From the NCBI RefSeq assembly GCF_030555055.1, contig NZ_JAMOAO010000001.1, positions 2,852,001 through 2,916,000 of the forward strand: a stretch of DNA of 64,000 nucleotides, given 5' to 3'. Shown here in pieces: positions 8,685-16,752 of the stretch. Origin of the DNA: Nocardiopsis sp. YSL2. Its GTDB lineage: Bacteria > Actinomycetota > Actinomycetes > Streptosporangiales > Streptosporangiaceae. The position numbers were made by a program, and so were the translations under genes. Every line of letters begins with the position of its first letter. Position 1 is the stretch's first letter. The notes beneath the pieces were generated by a model that saw only the letters and a list, made by a program, of their open reading frames with translations, did not search any database and was not told the origin of the DNA.

Positions 8685-9092
8685 CTAAGCCCGCCCACGG
8701 GAGGTCAAGGCCCGGGGAGTGGGTTTCTCCGAGGCGTCGAACTCCCGTCGCGCCTGCTCGACTCGGCCCAGGTTGGCCTCGGACCAGTCGGCGAGTGTCG
8801 CGAAGAGCGGTGCCAGGCTGCGCCCCAGCTCGGTGATCTCGTACTCCACCCTGGGGGGAACCTCGGGATGATAAGTGCGTTTGACCAGGCCGTCTCGCTC
8901 CAGTTGCCGCAGCCGCTGGGTCAGCACCTTGGGTGTGATGGTGGAAATGCGGCGCTGGAGCTCAACGAACCGCTGGCGGCCGTACTCGTTCAGCGCCCAC
9001 AGCACCGGAGTGGTCCAGCGGCTGAAGACAATATCGACCACCGGACCGACCGGGCAGGCCTGATCCGGCGTGGTTGTCGTGTTTTCAGCCAT
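8685..9092 (-). CDS. HxlR-family transcriptional regulator
   Basis: A 135-residue single-domain winged-helix protein. CPVGPVVDIVFSRWTTPVLWAL and RISTITPKVLTQRLRQLERDGLV are the HxlR hallmark; Cys near residue 11 is the usual redox-sensing position in this family. It is divergent from the MFS exporter, with a candidate operator at 9109-9132 between them. HxlR members repress detoxification genes and respond to quinones and electrophiles; this fits control of the exporter and of the NmrA-like reductase. Confidence 0.85.
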   Translation of the reverse strand: MAENTTTTPDQACPVGPVVDIVFSRWTTPVLWALNEYGRQRFVELQRRISTITPKVLTQRLRQLERDGLVKRTYHPEVPPRVEYEITELGRSLAPLFATLADWSEANLGRVEQARREFDASEKPTPRALTSRGRA

Positions 9093-9108
9093 CGGTGTCC
9101 CTCCAGGA

Positions 9109-9132
9109 AGTCACTTTCCTCTAGGTACCTAC
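9109..9132. promoter_or_regulatory. Candidate HxlR operator (copy 2), between hxlR-like gene and MFS exporter
   Basis: A 24-bp sequence differing at two positions from the one at 2555-2578. It contains the palindrome TAGGTACCTA at 9122-9131 and sits 17 bp before the HxlR start codon, in the region shared by the two divergent genes. Confidence 0.55.
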
Positions 9133-9248
9133 TCTACTTCGGATGCTAGCTTCTGAGAAAGGCCTGGCGGCGATGACGCCGACCTGGAGGCCGTCTGCTT
9201 TTCGCTTCGTCAACGATCTGGTTTTCCTCGAATTCATCAGGAGTGCGT

Positions 9249-10733
9249 ATGTCCACCCCAGATCACACCAAGAAGGTCACTTCGGAGACGCCGCCGCTAC
9301 GGCGCCCTGGCCTGGTCCTTGCATTCCTCAGCATGGCCGGATTCATGACGTTCCTCGATGTGTCGATCGTGAACGTCGCCCTACCGACTATCGAGGACGA
9401 CCTCAACGTCCCGTCGACCTACCTTCCCTACATCGTCACCACCTACGGGATGATGCTCGGCGGGTTTCTCCTGCTCTGCGGACGACTCGCCGACTACTTC
9501 GGGCGACGGCTCATGTTGCAGGTAGGCCTGATCGTCTTCGCCCTGACCTCCCTCACGGCGGGCCTCGCCCAGGACGCCTTGATGCTGATCATCTCCCGCG
9601 GTGTACAGGGTCTGGGAGCGGCCTTCATCGCCACCGCGGCACTGAGCCTGCTGCGCAACAGCTTCGCCGAAGGCGCCGAGCGCAACCGGGCACTCGGCGT
9701 TTGGGGGGCACTGAGCGGCATCGCCGCGGTCGCCGGTGTCACTCTGGGCGGTCTGCTGACCGACGGTCCTGGATGGGCCTGGGTCTTCTTCATCAATGTG
9801 CCGATCGGTCTGGGCGGAGCACTGGCGGCGCCGTTCATCCTGCGCGAGAGCCGTTCGACCGAACAGCGTCGTTCCTTCGACGTCACGGGGGGCGTCGTCC
9901 TCACCGCCGGCCTGGTACTCCTGATCTTCAGCCTGGGCCAGACCGTCGACGACCAGGACGTGGACCCGGTCCTACTTTACGGCGGATTCGCTGCCGCAGC
10001 CCTGTTGCTGCTCGCGTTCCTGGTCATCGAGTCGCGCTCTTCCTCCCCGCTGGTGCCGTTGGGGATCTTCCGGCGCCCGATGCTGCGGTCCGCGAACATC
10101 GTCGCCCTGCTACTGCTGGGTAACACAGTCACACTGTTCTTCTTCGCCAGCCTGTTCATGCAGCAGGTCCTGGAGTACTCGCCGATCCGCACCGGATTGG
10201 CCTACCTCCCCCTCGCCGTACTGACGGCGGTCGGTGCGGGCATTGCCTCCAACGTGGTCACTCGGGTGGCCGCCAAACCGGTACTGCTGGTGGGCCTGAC
10301 TCTCACGACCATCGGGATGCTGTTGCTGTGGCGGCTGCCCGCGGACGGCTCGTACCTGATCGACATCCTGCCCGCCTTCGTCGTCACCGGCCTGGGCCTG
10401 GGCCTGTCGTTCGTTCCACTGCAGATCTCCGCGTTCGCGGGGACCACCGAGCGGGAGTCCGGTCTGGCCGCGGGTCTGATCAACACCAGCCAGGAGGTCG
10501 GCGGTGCGCTCGGGCTGGCGGTCGCGGCGGCCATCTCCTTCCGGAACGTTTCCGAGTTGACCTCGGCTGCGGCCGGGGACCCCGACCTGATCCGGGCGGC
10601 TCGAGTGACCGTCTTCCACGAGGCGTTCCTCATCGGTGTCGGGTTCCTGGTGGTCGCATTCCTCGTCACCCTGATCCTGCTGCCCTTCAAGCGCACCTCT
10701 GAGCAGACCGATGTGTCCACCCCTGTCGCCTGA
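9249..10733 (+). CDS. MFS drug exporter, DHA2 (EmrB/QacA) family
   Basis: A 494-residue transporter with about 14 predicted membrane helices. TFLDVSIVNVALPTI is the DHA2 motif D1 in helix 1, and GRLADYFGRR is the MFS motif A loop. The ATG at 9249 follows AGGAG with 5-base spacing; a GTG at 9243 would overlap that ribosome site. It most likely exports the cluster product or a toxic intermediate using the proton gradient. The divergent HxlR regulator probably controls it. Confidence 0.88.
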   Translation: MSTPDHTKKVTSETPPLRRPGLVLAFLSMAGFMTFLDVSIVNVALPTIEDDLNVPSTYLPYIVTTYGMMLGGFLLLCGRLADYFGRRLMLQVGLIVFALTSLTAGLAQDALMLIISRGVQGLGAAFIATAALSLLRNSFAEGAERNRALGVWGALSGIAAVAGVTLGGLLTDGPGWAWVFFINVPIGLGGALAAPFILRESRSTEQRRSFDVTGGVVLTAGLVLLIFSLGQTVDDQDVDPVLLYGGFAAAALLLLAFLVIESRSSSPLVPLGIFRRPMLRSANIVALLLLGNTVTLFFFASLFMQQVLEYSPIRTGLAYLPLAVLTAVGAGIASNVVTRVAAKPVLLVGLTLTTIGMLLLWRLPADGSYLIDILPAFVVTGLGLGLSFVPLQISAFAGTTERESGLAAGLINTSQEVGGALGLAVAAAISFRNVSELTSAAAGDPDLIRAARVTVFHEAFLIGVGFLVVAFLVTLILLPFKRTSEQTDVSTPVA

Positions 10734-10742
10734 GGAGAGACT

Positions 10743-11126
10743 GTGATCCTGTCAGCCCAAGCTGAGGGGTTCCTGGCCGAGAACCATGTGTGCACGCTGA
10801 CCACGCTGCGGCCGGACGGCACGCCTCATGTCACGCCCGTGCGGTTCACCTGGGATGGTGACGACCGACTGGTGCGGATCATGACGGTGCGTACGCGCCG
10901 CAAGGCTCGCAACGTGCTGGCCAATCCGATTGACCGGGTGTCGGTCTGCCAGGTGGCAGGTGCCAGGTGGATCACGCTGGAAGGGATGCCGACCGTGTCC
11001 GACGATCCGCGACGGGTGGCTGAGGGGGCTCGGCGCTACGCCAAGCGCTACCGGTCGCCACCGCCTGGATTCTCGGGACTGGTGGTCATCGAGATCGCGA
11101 TCGACAGGACCATGGGACTGTACTGA
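10743..11126 (+). CDS. PPOX-class F420-dependent (or FMN) split-barrel enzyme
   Basis: A 127-residue pyridoxamine-oxidase-like split-barrel protein. LTTLRPDGTPHVTPVRF and RKARNVLANPIDRVSVCQ are characteristic of the TIGR03618-like F420-binding group. The GTG at 10743 follows GAGGAGAG, which overlaps the end of the MFS gene, so the two are probably co-transcribed. Members reduce quinones or unsaturated substrates with F420H2; the substrate cannot be inferred. Confidence 0.75.
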   Translation: MILSAQAEGFLAENHVCTLTTLRPDGTPHVTPVRFTWDGDDRLVRIMTVRTRRKARNVLANPIDRVSVCQVAGARWITLEGMPTVSDDPRRVAEGARRYAKRYRSPPPGFSGLVVIEIAIDRTMGLY

Positions 11127-11205
11127 TCGTGGGGGCCGACGAGGACCCGGCGCCCTGCCGTCGGGTCCTCGTCGATGCCGGCGACAAGGTGGTCGGACAC
11201 AGGCT

Positions 11206-11712
11206 TCACCCGGTTCTGGAACAGTCGTGTTCCTCAGAGCGCTGCGGCTGAGGGCCCCGGGGGGCAGGGCCGAGCAGACCGGTCAGTTCAGGGCTGATGG
11301 AATCGATCGCCTTACGCGCGAGCGTGGACAATTGATCACGCTCTTCCTGGGAATGGTCGCCAAGACTCTTCGTGATGGCTTCGTAGGAGCGCATGCGGAA
11401 CTCCCGTACCACATCCGTTCCGGAATTACTGAGCACCACGTACACCACTCGACGGTCTTCGTCATCCCGGTCCCGGTATGCCAGTCCTCGTGACTCCAGG
11501 CGATTGACCATGCCGGTTATGTTTGTTTTATCACAGGCAAGGAGTTCCGCAAGCGAACCTGCGCTTCTCGGCCCATGGGAAAGGGAACAGAGAAGTTCGA
11601 CCTGTTGCGGAGTGAGCTCGAGGTCACGGCTGACCCTAGCGCGAACTCCGCCGACGGCGATGCCTAGCGTCAGTAGGTTCTCCGCCAGTGCCATATTTGA
11701 TCTATCTGCCAT
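11206..11712 (-). CDS. MarR-family transcriptional regulator
   Basis: A 168-residue MarR protein with the winged helix at about residues 30-100 (LTPQQVELLCSL, LLACDKTNITGMVNRLESRG, DRRVVYVVLS). It is divergent from an SDR gene across about 100 bp that holds a 9-bp inverted repeat. By family it would repress itself and the SDR until a small aromatic ligand binds. The C-terminal 20 residues after the dimerisation helix are rich in Pro and Arg and may be disordered. Confidence 0.85.
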   Translation of the reverse strand: MADRSNMALAENLLTLGIAVGGVRARVSRDLELTPQQVELLCSLSHGPRSAGSLAELLACDKTNITGMVNRLESRGLAYRDRDDEDRRVVYVVLSNSGTDVVREFRMRSYEAITKSLGDHSQEERDQLSTLARKAIDSISPELTGLLGPAPRGPQPQRSEEHDCSRTG

Positions 11713-11752
11713 GGGGGCAGTCTATCCAAAAATTGATGAGCTTGACAGTTGC

Positions 11753-11787
11753 AACTACCGATGGTGAGTTTTATGCTGTCGGTAGTT
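11753..11787. promoter_or_regulatory. Candidate MarR operator overlapping the SDR promoter
   Basis: AACTACCGA at 11753-11761 and TCGGTAGTT at 11779-11787 are perfect inverted arms with a 17-bp spacer. TTGCAA (11749-11754) and TATGCT (11772-11777), 17 bp apart, could be the SDR promoter, so the repeat would overlap it. Confidence 0.45.
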
Positions 11788-11814
11788 TAGTTCATCAACT
11801 ATTTGGAGGACTCC

Positions 11815-12543
11815 ATGACAGAGCGGGTTGCGGTAGTGACCGGGGCCGGGCGCGGAATCGGTCGGGCGGTCGCTCTTCGCCTGGCCAGAGACAAGATCAA
11901 GGTCGTGGTGGGATATCGGAGCGATGAGGGTTCGGCTCGTGCGGTGGTATCCGAGATAGAGTCCGAGGGAGGGGAGGCCGTCCCGGTCCGCGCCGACATC
12001 GCGCAGCCGGACGGGGTCACCCGTTTGCTCTCAGCTGTCGAACAGACCTATGGGGCGCTCGACATCATCGTCCACACGGCCTATGGCATCGCCTTCGGCC
12101 CCATCGGATACGCGCGGGATGACGACTACGAAGCCGCCTTCGCCGCGAACAGCCGGGCGACTTTCCAGCTTCTGCGTGACGGTGGCCGGTGGTTGCGCGA
12201 GTCGGGTCGCTTCGTCTTCGTCTCGACCGGGGCCACCAGGGTCGCCTCGCCCGGCACGGGTCTGTATGCGGCGAGCAAAGCCGCCGCCGAGCAGCTCGTT
12301 CGAGTGTCCGCACGGGAGCTGGCGGCTCAGGGAGTCACAGTCAACAGCATTCTTCCGGGGCATACCGACACGGACGCGCTCCGTTCGGCTCCCGTTCCGT
12401 TGGAACAGTTTCGGCAGGAGATACCGATGGGCCGTCTGGGTGACCCGGAGGATGTCGCTGACGTGGTCGGATTCCTGGTCTCTCCGGACGCGCGCTGGGT
12501 GACGGGACAGGCCATTGCCGTCGACGGAGGCCTGACGGCCTGA
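11815..12543 (+). CDS. Short-chain dehydrogenase/reductase (FabG-like)
   Basis: A 242-residue classical SDR. TGAGRGIGRAVA is the NAD(P)-binding loop, and YAASKAAAEQL carries the catalytic Tyr and Lys, with Ser in FVSTGATRV. The NAG motif reads TAYG here, a mild deviation. The C-terminal VTGQAIAVDGGLTA is usual for the family. The ATG at 11815 follows GGAGGA. A MarR gene is divergent. It may act on a cluster intermediate or on a xenobiotic. Confidence 0.85.
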   Translation: MTERVAVVTGAGRGIGRAVALRLARDKIKVVVGYRSDEGSARAVVSEIESEGGEAVPVRADIAQPDGVTRLLSAVEQTYGALDIIVHTAYGIAFGPIGYARDDDYEAAFAANSRATFQLLRDGGRWLRESGRFVFVSTGATRVASPGTGLYAASKAAAEQLVRVSARELAAQGVTVNSILPGHTDTDALRSAPVPLEQFRQEIPMGRLGDPEDVADVVGFLVSPDARWVTGQAIAVDGGLTA

Positions 12544-12718
12544 ACGGCTGTTGGGCGCGCGGTCGGCTGCGCGAGATGGTGTCCGGGCCCCGGAGCGGCC
12601 GCGAGGCGTCTTGCCTGTGTCTGCTGGATCCATCGTCACCTTATGCGCTCGCTCCCTGGAGCGAGTGACCGGTACGTGTGTTCGATCACTGCTGCGGCCG
12701 AATCACGCAGGTGTCGGA

Positions 12719-12746
12719 GTGCCTGCCAATCCGGCTTGGCAGGCAC
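12719..12746. terminator. Strong hairpin after the SDR gene
   Basis: GTGCCTGCCAA (12719-12729) pairs perfectly with TTGGCAGGCAC (12736-12746) around a 6-nt loop. No T tract follows, so it may act as a T-less terminator, common in actinomycetes. The rest of the gap 12544-12776 shows no gene. Confidence 0.5.
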
Positions 12747-12776
12747 AGATTCCGTGCCAGCAGACCCCTAACACGA

Positions 12777-12815
12777 AAAGACCTGGGGCGTTCCGCGATG
12801 CGGAAAGCCCCAGGT
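12777..12815 (-). terminator. Rho-independent terminator of tRNA-Ser
   Basis: ACCTGGGGC (12781-12789) and GCCCCAGGT (12807-12815) form a 9-bp stem. On the minus strand it is followed by CTTTTCG, so it terminates the tRNA transcript 8 bases after the tRNA. Confidence 0.8.
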
Positions 12816-12822
12816 CGAAGCG

Positions 12823-12909
12823 CGGAGGATATGGGATTTGAACCCATGAGGGGGTTGCCCCCCAACCGCATTAGCAGTGCGGCGCCCTAGGCCTCTAGGC
12901 GAATCCTCC
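12823..12909 (-). tRNA. tRNA-Ser (anticodon GCU)
   Basis: On the minus strand the acceptor arms GGAGGAT and ATCCTCC pair. The anticodon stem CCGCA/TGCGG encloses the loop CTGCTAA with anticodon GCT. A long variable arm (GGGGGGCAACCCCCTC) and the T-loop GGGTTCAAATCCC are present, and the discriminator base is G, all as expected for serine. CCA is not encoded. No integrated element is seen at this tRNA. Confidence 0.95.
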
Positions 12910-12972
12910 TGGCTCGCACCAGACTACGGCCCCGCGGTCCGCTGCGCAAAACGAAAGTCCTGGGAGTCGGCG

Positions 12973-13500
12973 TCAGGACGTCGTGCGCTCGATGATCAGG
13001 TCGGCGTCACGGCGGAGTTTCTCCACCGCGCGGGACAGGGTGCTCTTGACCGTGCCGAGGGTGACGCCCATGCGCGCGGCGATCTGGTTCTCCGTCAGGT
13101 CCTCGTAGTAGCGCAGGACGACGGTGGTGCGCTGGCGGTCGGGGAGGCGGTCGATGGACCGCCCGACCACGTCGGCGAGGTCGCTGCGCCAGGTGGGGTC
13201 GTCCACGCGCTGCTCGGGGATCTCGTCGGTCGGGTAGACGTCGAGGCGTGTGCGGCGCCACTCGGAGATCTGGGTGTTGACCATCGCGCGGCGCACGTAC
13301 CCGTCGCGGGCCTGGGGGTTGGAGATCCGACCCCAGGCCAGGAAGGTCTTGACGAGCGCGGCCTGGAGCAGGTCCTCGGCGTCGGCGTGGCTGTTGGTGA
13401 GCGACCGCGCCATGCGCAGCAGTGCCGGTCCGCGCTCGGCCACGTAGCTGCTGAACTCGTCGTACCTGGGGGTCCGGGTCGCCTCCGCCACATCGACCAC
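12973..13500 (-). CDS. ECF RNA polymerase sigma factor (SigE-like subfamily)
   Basis: A 175-residue ECF sigma factor with region 2 (SSYVAERGPALLRMARSLTN, DAEDLLQAALVKTFLAW) and region 4 (LPDRQRTTVVLRYYEDLTENQIA, MGVTLGTVKSTLSRAVEKLR). It belongs to the SigE-family group often encoded without an obvious anti-sigma partner; none is adjacent. The start is a GTG with no clear ribosome site. A perfect palindrome GTGACCGGTCAC lies 17 bp upstream of the start. Confidence 0.88.
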   Translation of the reverse strand: MVDVAEATRTPRYDEFSSYVAERGPALLRMARSLTNSHADAEDLLQAALVKTFLAWGRISNPQARDGYVRRAMVNTQISEWRRTRLDVYPTDEIPEQRVDDPTWRSDLADVVGRSIDRLPDRQRTTVVLRYYEDLTENQIAARMGVTLGTVKSTLSRAVEKLRRDADLIIERTTS

Positions 13501-13516
13501 CGATTTCGTGCTTTGT

Positions 13517-13528
13517 GTGACCGGTCAC
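13517..13528. promoter_or_regulatory. 12-bp palindrome in front of the ECF sigma gene
   Basis: GTGACCGGTCAC is a perfect palindrome 17 bp before the GTG start of the sigma factor. It could be an operator that overlaps the promoter. No cognate regulator is identified. The rest of the 290-bp gap to 13791 shows no gene. Confidence 0.35.
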
Positions 13529-13791
13529 GTTTCTTCCCTTCACTCTCACACAGGGCGCGCAAACAGTCGGCCTGTGGCATGCCATGTGCCGACAAACCGC
13601 GCGGCGGAGCCCATGTCCGGCTCTCCACCGGTGTTCGGTGGCTCAGTGTCCTCGGGGTGCCGTGTGATGCAATGCCCTGGCCATGTGGCCGACATGTCGC
13701 GGCAGGTGTCGGCGTGTGAGCGGTGATCCCGGGGCCCGACCAGCACAATGGGCACAGAGGACGAGTCGGGCGACAAGGGGGCGCGGGCGAC

Positions 13792-14760
13792 ATGTCACTG
13801 ATGACCGAACACGGGCGGGACCGGCGGAGGTTCACGGCTGCGGCGCTGGGCGCCGAGGCCGTGCCCGAGCCCACACCCGCCAGTTCCCGCGTGGCCCGCG
13901 GGGTCGTGGTGGACGCCACCTCGTACATGCTGTGCCTGGCCACGCCGAAGGGGGAGGAGCGCTTCCTCTTCGAACGCGTCACCTCGTTCTGGCGCGGCGC
14001 GGAGGTCGGCGCCGCCGAGATCAGGCCCGGCGACGACGCGGTCGTCCTGTGCGGACACGACGGGCGGCTCGTGGCCGAACGCGTCTGGGCGCAGGCGGCC
14101 CGCGTCAGCGGGGTCATCACCGGCCGCGAAGGCGACGCCCTGGAGGTCGACCCCGGGCACGGACGACCGCGCGTGACGGTCGTCATCCCCTACCGCTCCT
14201 CGGGGCGGCTGGGCGTGCGCCACCCGCGCCTGGAGCCCGGCTACGTCTTCGACGCCGTGGGAGTGTGGAACGGCGGCGAGGTCCGGGCGGTGCGCCCCGC
14301 CACCACACAGCCGCCCTATCCCCTCGGGGCCACCCCGCACCGGCCGCCGACCCGCCAGAGCTCCGGCACGGTCAGCGGCATCGCGACCTGGTACGACCCG
14401 GCTTCGGGCCGGGCCAGCCACCTGGACCCGCGGGCCCGGGTCCACGGCATCGCCTACCCGGCACTCGACCGCGCCGGCCACGACGGCTGCGACAGCCGGA
14501 CCCCGTGCGCGCCGTTGCCGCTGCTGTCGATCGGCGCCACCCTGCGCCTGCGCAACGACTGCACACGGGCCACCGCCGTGGTGCCCGTCATCGACTGCGC
14601 GGCGGCCGACAGCTGGCTGTGCGACCTGTGCCCCTCGTGTGGCGGCCAGGCCGCCGGACGGATCGCCTCCCTCACCATGACCGCGTTCGTCGGACTGGGC
14701 GGACGCCTGGAGGACGGCTGCTTCAACGCGACGGTCACCGTCGCCCAGGGGGAGGGATGA
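13792..14760 (+). CDS. Cys-rich protein with a C-terminal RlpA-like double-psi barrel segment (function unknown)
   Basis: A 322-residue protein without signal peptide or membrane helix. The N-terminal half (about residues 30-170) is beta-rich and may hold OB-like folds. The C-terminal part begins with SGIATWYDP, which resembles the GxASWY entry of RlpA/expansin-like barrels. It carries about eight cysteines there, including CDLCPSC, two of which could form redox or zinc pairs. Its stop codon overlaps the ATG of the next gene (ATGA). That gene encodes a MauE-like protein, so a disulfide or thiol-linked function is suggested. No firm family is recognised. A second ATG at 13801 is possible. Confidence 0.6.
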   Translation: MSLMTEHGRDRRRFTAAALGAEAVPEPTPASSRVARGVVVDATSYMLCLATPKGEERFLFERVTSFWRGAEVGAAEIRPGDDAVVLCGHDGRLVAERVWAQAARVSGVITGREGDALEVDPGHGRPRVTVVIPYRSSGRLGVRHPRLEPGYVFDAVGVWNGGEVRAVRPATTQPPYPLGATPHRPPTRQSSGTVSGIATWYDPASGRASHLDPRARVHGIAYPALDRAGHDGCDSRTPCAPLPLLSIGATLRLRNDCTRATAVVPVIDCAAADSWLCDLCPSCGGQAAGRIASLTMTAFVGLGGRLEDGCFNATVTVAQGEG

Positions 14761-15827
14761 CCATGCCGGAGTTCATCATGGCGCCGGAGACCGTGGACGC
14801 CGTCCGGCAGGTCCAGCTGCCGCTGCTGGCGGCCCTGCTGCTGCTCGGCGCGGCGGCCAAGACACTGAGCCGGTCGGAGGGGTCGGGGCTGGCCGTCCTG
14901 CTCCCGTCCCGCCTGCGCCGCCCGGCCGCGTTCGGCACCGGCGTCCTGGAACTGGCCCTGGCCGTGGGCCTGCTGGTCCTCACCGGCCCCTGGGGGACGG
15001 TCGCCCGCCTGGGCACCGCCGCCCTGTTCGGGGGGTCGGTGGTGGTCCTCGTCCTGGCGCGCCGCCGCGACCCGGAGGCGGGCTGCGGCTGTTTCGGCGG
15101 CCTGAGCCGGACCCCGATCGGATGGCGCACCCTGGTGCGGGCCGGTCTGCTCGCCGCGGCCGCCCTGGCCACGCTCGGCCTGGCGCCCACCGGTTGGCAG
15201 GTCGCCGCAGCGCCGACGGCCGCGCACGGCTGGGTGCTGGGAGTCGAACTGCTGCTCCTGGCCCTGCTCAGCCCCGAGCTGCGGGACGTGGCCGCCCGCG
15301 CGCTCGCCAGCGAACCCTGCGAGCTGCGCGAGACCTCCCAGCGCCGGACGAGGGCACGGCTGCGGTCCAGCGACGTGTGGCGGACCAACCGGCCGGTCCT
15401 GCTCGCCGACGAACCCGAGGACGAGTGGCGGCACGGCTGCTGGCGCTTCCAGCGCTTCGACGGGATGCGGCACGGGCGCCGTGTCGACGTGGTCTTCGCG
15501 GTGCGCGTCGGCGGTCGGCGCCGGACCGCGGTCCGCGCGGTCCTGGTCGACCGGGAGAGCGGCGCGGTGTCCGCCTCCTTCGGCGCGGTGACCAGGCGCG
15601 AACTCGTCGGTCCGCCCCGCCGCCTGCGCTCGCCGGTCGAGGCGGCCAGGCGCGACGCGGCCAGGATCGACGCCGAGCGGGCCGCGGAGACGCTGCGCGC
15701 CGCGCGGGAGCACCCGGCCGGGCACGAGCCGGGGGAGCGTCAGGGGACGGCCGAGGTGCCCGCGCAGGGCGGGGGCGGGCACGACGCCCGCGACAGCGAC
15801 CCCGGACGCCAGCCCGCCGGCGGGTGA
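14757..15827 (+). CDS. MauE/DoxX-like redox membrane protein with a soluble C-terminal domain
   Basis: A 356-residue protein. Residues about 15-170 form four or five membrane helices, and GCGCFGG matches the cysteine motif of MauE (methylamine utilisation protein E), which acts in disulfide formation. The second half is a soluble Arg-rich domain (about 185-300) of unknown fold with a charged, possibly disordered tail. The ATG at 14757 overlaps the stop of the Cys-rich gene by 4 bases; ATG 14763 is also possible. The pair is probably one operon for handling thiols. Confidence 0.65.
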   Translation: MTMPEFIMAPETVDAVRQVQLPLLAALLLLGAAAKTLSRSEGSGLAVLLPSRLRRPAAFGTGVLELALAVGLLVLTGPWGTVARLGTAALFGGSVVVLVLARRRDPEAGCGCFGGLSRTPIGWRTLVRAGLLAAAALATLGLAPTGWQVAAAPTAAHGWVLGVELLLLALLSPELRDVAARALASEPCELRETSQRRTRARLRSSDVWRTNRPVLLADEPEDEWRHGCWRFQRFDGMRHGRRVDVVFAVRVGGRRRTAVRAVLVDRESGAVSASFGAVTRRELVGPPRRLRSPVEAARRDAARIDAERAAETLRAAREHPAGHEPGERQGTAEVPAQGGGGHDARDSDPGRQPAGG

Positions 15828-15873
15828 CGGGTGGGGGTGCTGCCCCGGCCCCCGGCCGGGCGGTCTCCACGCC

Positions 15874-16644
15874 CTAGCCGTCGAGCATCTGTCCCTGGCG
15901 TTCGATGGCGGCCTCGGTGAACTCCACGAGCATGTCCTCGTAGTCCTCCTGGTCGCCCGCGCCCAGGATCGAGGTCGTACCCAGCAGGTCGCCGTTGCGG
16001 TACATGACGCTGTACATGTTGTTCTGCTCGTCCGCGGAGGAGACCTCGATGGCGAAGGCCCGCGACTCGTCGGCGAACGCGGGCAGGTCCAACTCGCTGA
16101 CTCCGTAGTCGGACGAGCTGCCGTCCTCGTAGGTGGCGCTGTAGGACGAGCAGGACTCCGGCGGCTCGGTGTCCATGGCCTCCTCCGCGACGGACGGTTC
16201 GAGCCGTACGAGCATGTGGGAGAGCGCCCCCTCGGACCACTCGTAGGCCGCGATCGAAGCGGGGGCGTCCTGGACGCCGTCCAGGTCGCCCCACCGGTTG
16301 GCGGCGTCGACGCACTCGGGTTTGTCCAGCTCGGTGCTGGCCCGGACTTCCTCGCTGTACTGCACTGTGACAAGCTCGGAGTAGACGCCGCTCTCGCTGC
16401 CCTCGGGCATCAGCGTGGCGTCGTGCAGGCTCAGGACCTGCGCGTCGTGCAGTTCCGCGGCGGCCTCGGAGCCCGGTCCGCCGGTCTCCTCTTCTCCACC
16501 GCCGCCGCACGCGCTGACCATGAGCACCGATGACAGGGCGACGGGGAGGACCAATGATCGGACGGCAGTCCTGGGCCCCTCGACGTGAGGGCGTCGACCA
16601 GCCGTGATCCGGTTCCGATCGGCGGGACGATGACGCAAACGCAT
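15874..16644 (-). CDS. Secreted lipoprotein, function unknown
   Basis: A 256-residue protein with a long basic N-terminus, hydrophobic segment LVLPVALSSVLMVSAC and lipobox VSAC followed by GGGG, so the mature protein would be a membrane-anchored lipoprotein. The mature part is acidic and holds one likely disulfide pair (Cys in KPECVDAANRW and ESCSSYSATY). It is reminiscent of sensor-domain lipoproteins of actinobacteria, but no family is certain. The ATG at 16644 follows GAGGAGA. It is divergent from hisC across about 100 bp. Confidence 0.7.
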   Translation of the reverse strand: MRLRHRPADRNRITAGRRPHVEGPRTAVRSLVLPVALSSVLMVSACGGGGEEETGGPGSEAAAELHDAQVLSLHDATLMPEGSESGVYSELVTVQYSEEVRASTELDKPECVDAANRWGDLDGVQDAPASIAAYEWSEGALSHMLVRLEPSVAEEAMDTEPPESCSSYSATYEDGSSSDYGVSELDLPAFADESRAFAIEVSSADEQNNMYSVMYRNGDLLGTTSILGAGDQEDYEDMLVEFTEAAIERQGQMLDG

Positions 16645-16752
16645 GGTGGTATCTCCTCGTTTGTGCGATATTTCCGCTGGGAGCGGTGAGCAACCCGGGC
16701 GCGAAGTAGCTGAACGTGTCGCGGGGCTAGCACAAAGTATTGAGGAAGGACA

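Noticed and set aside
12823..12909. Integration site of a mobile element at tRNA-Ser
   Set aside because: No integrase, direct repeat of the tRNA 3' end or composition change is seen next to the tRNA.
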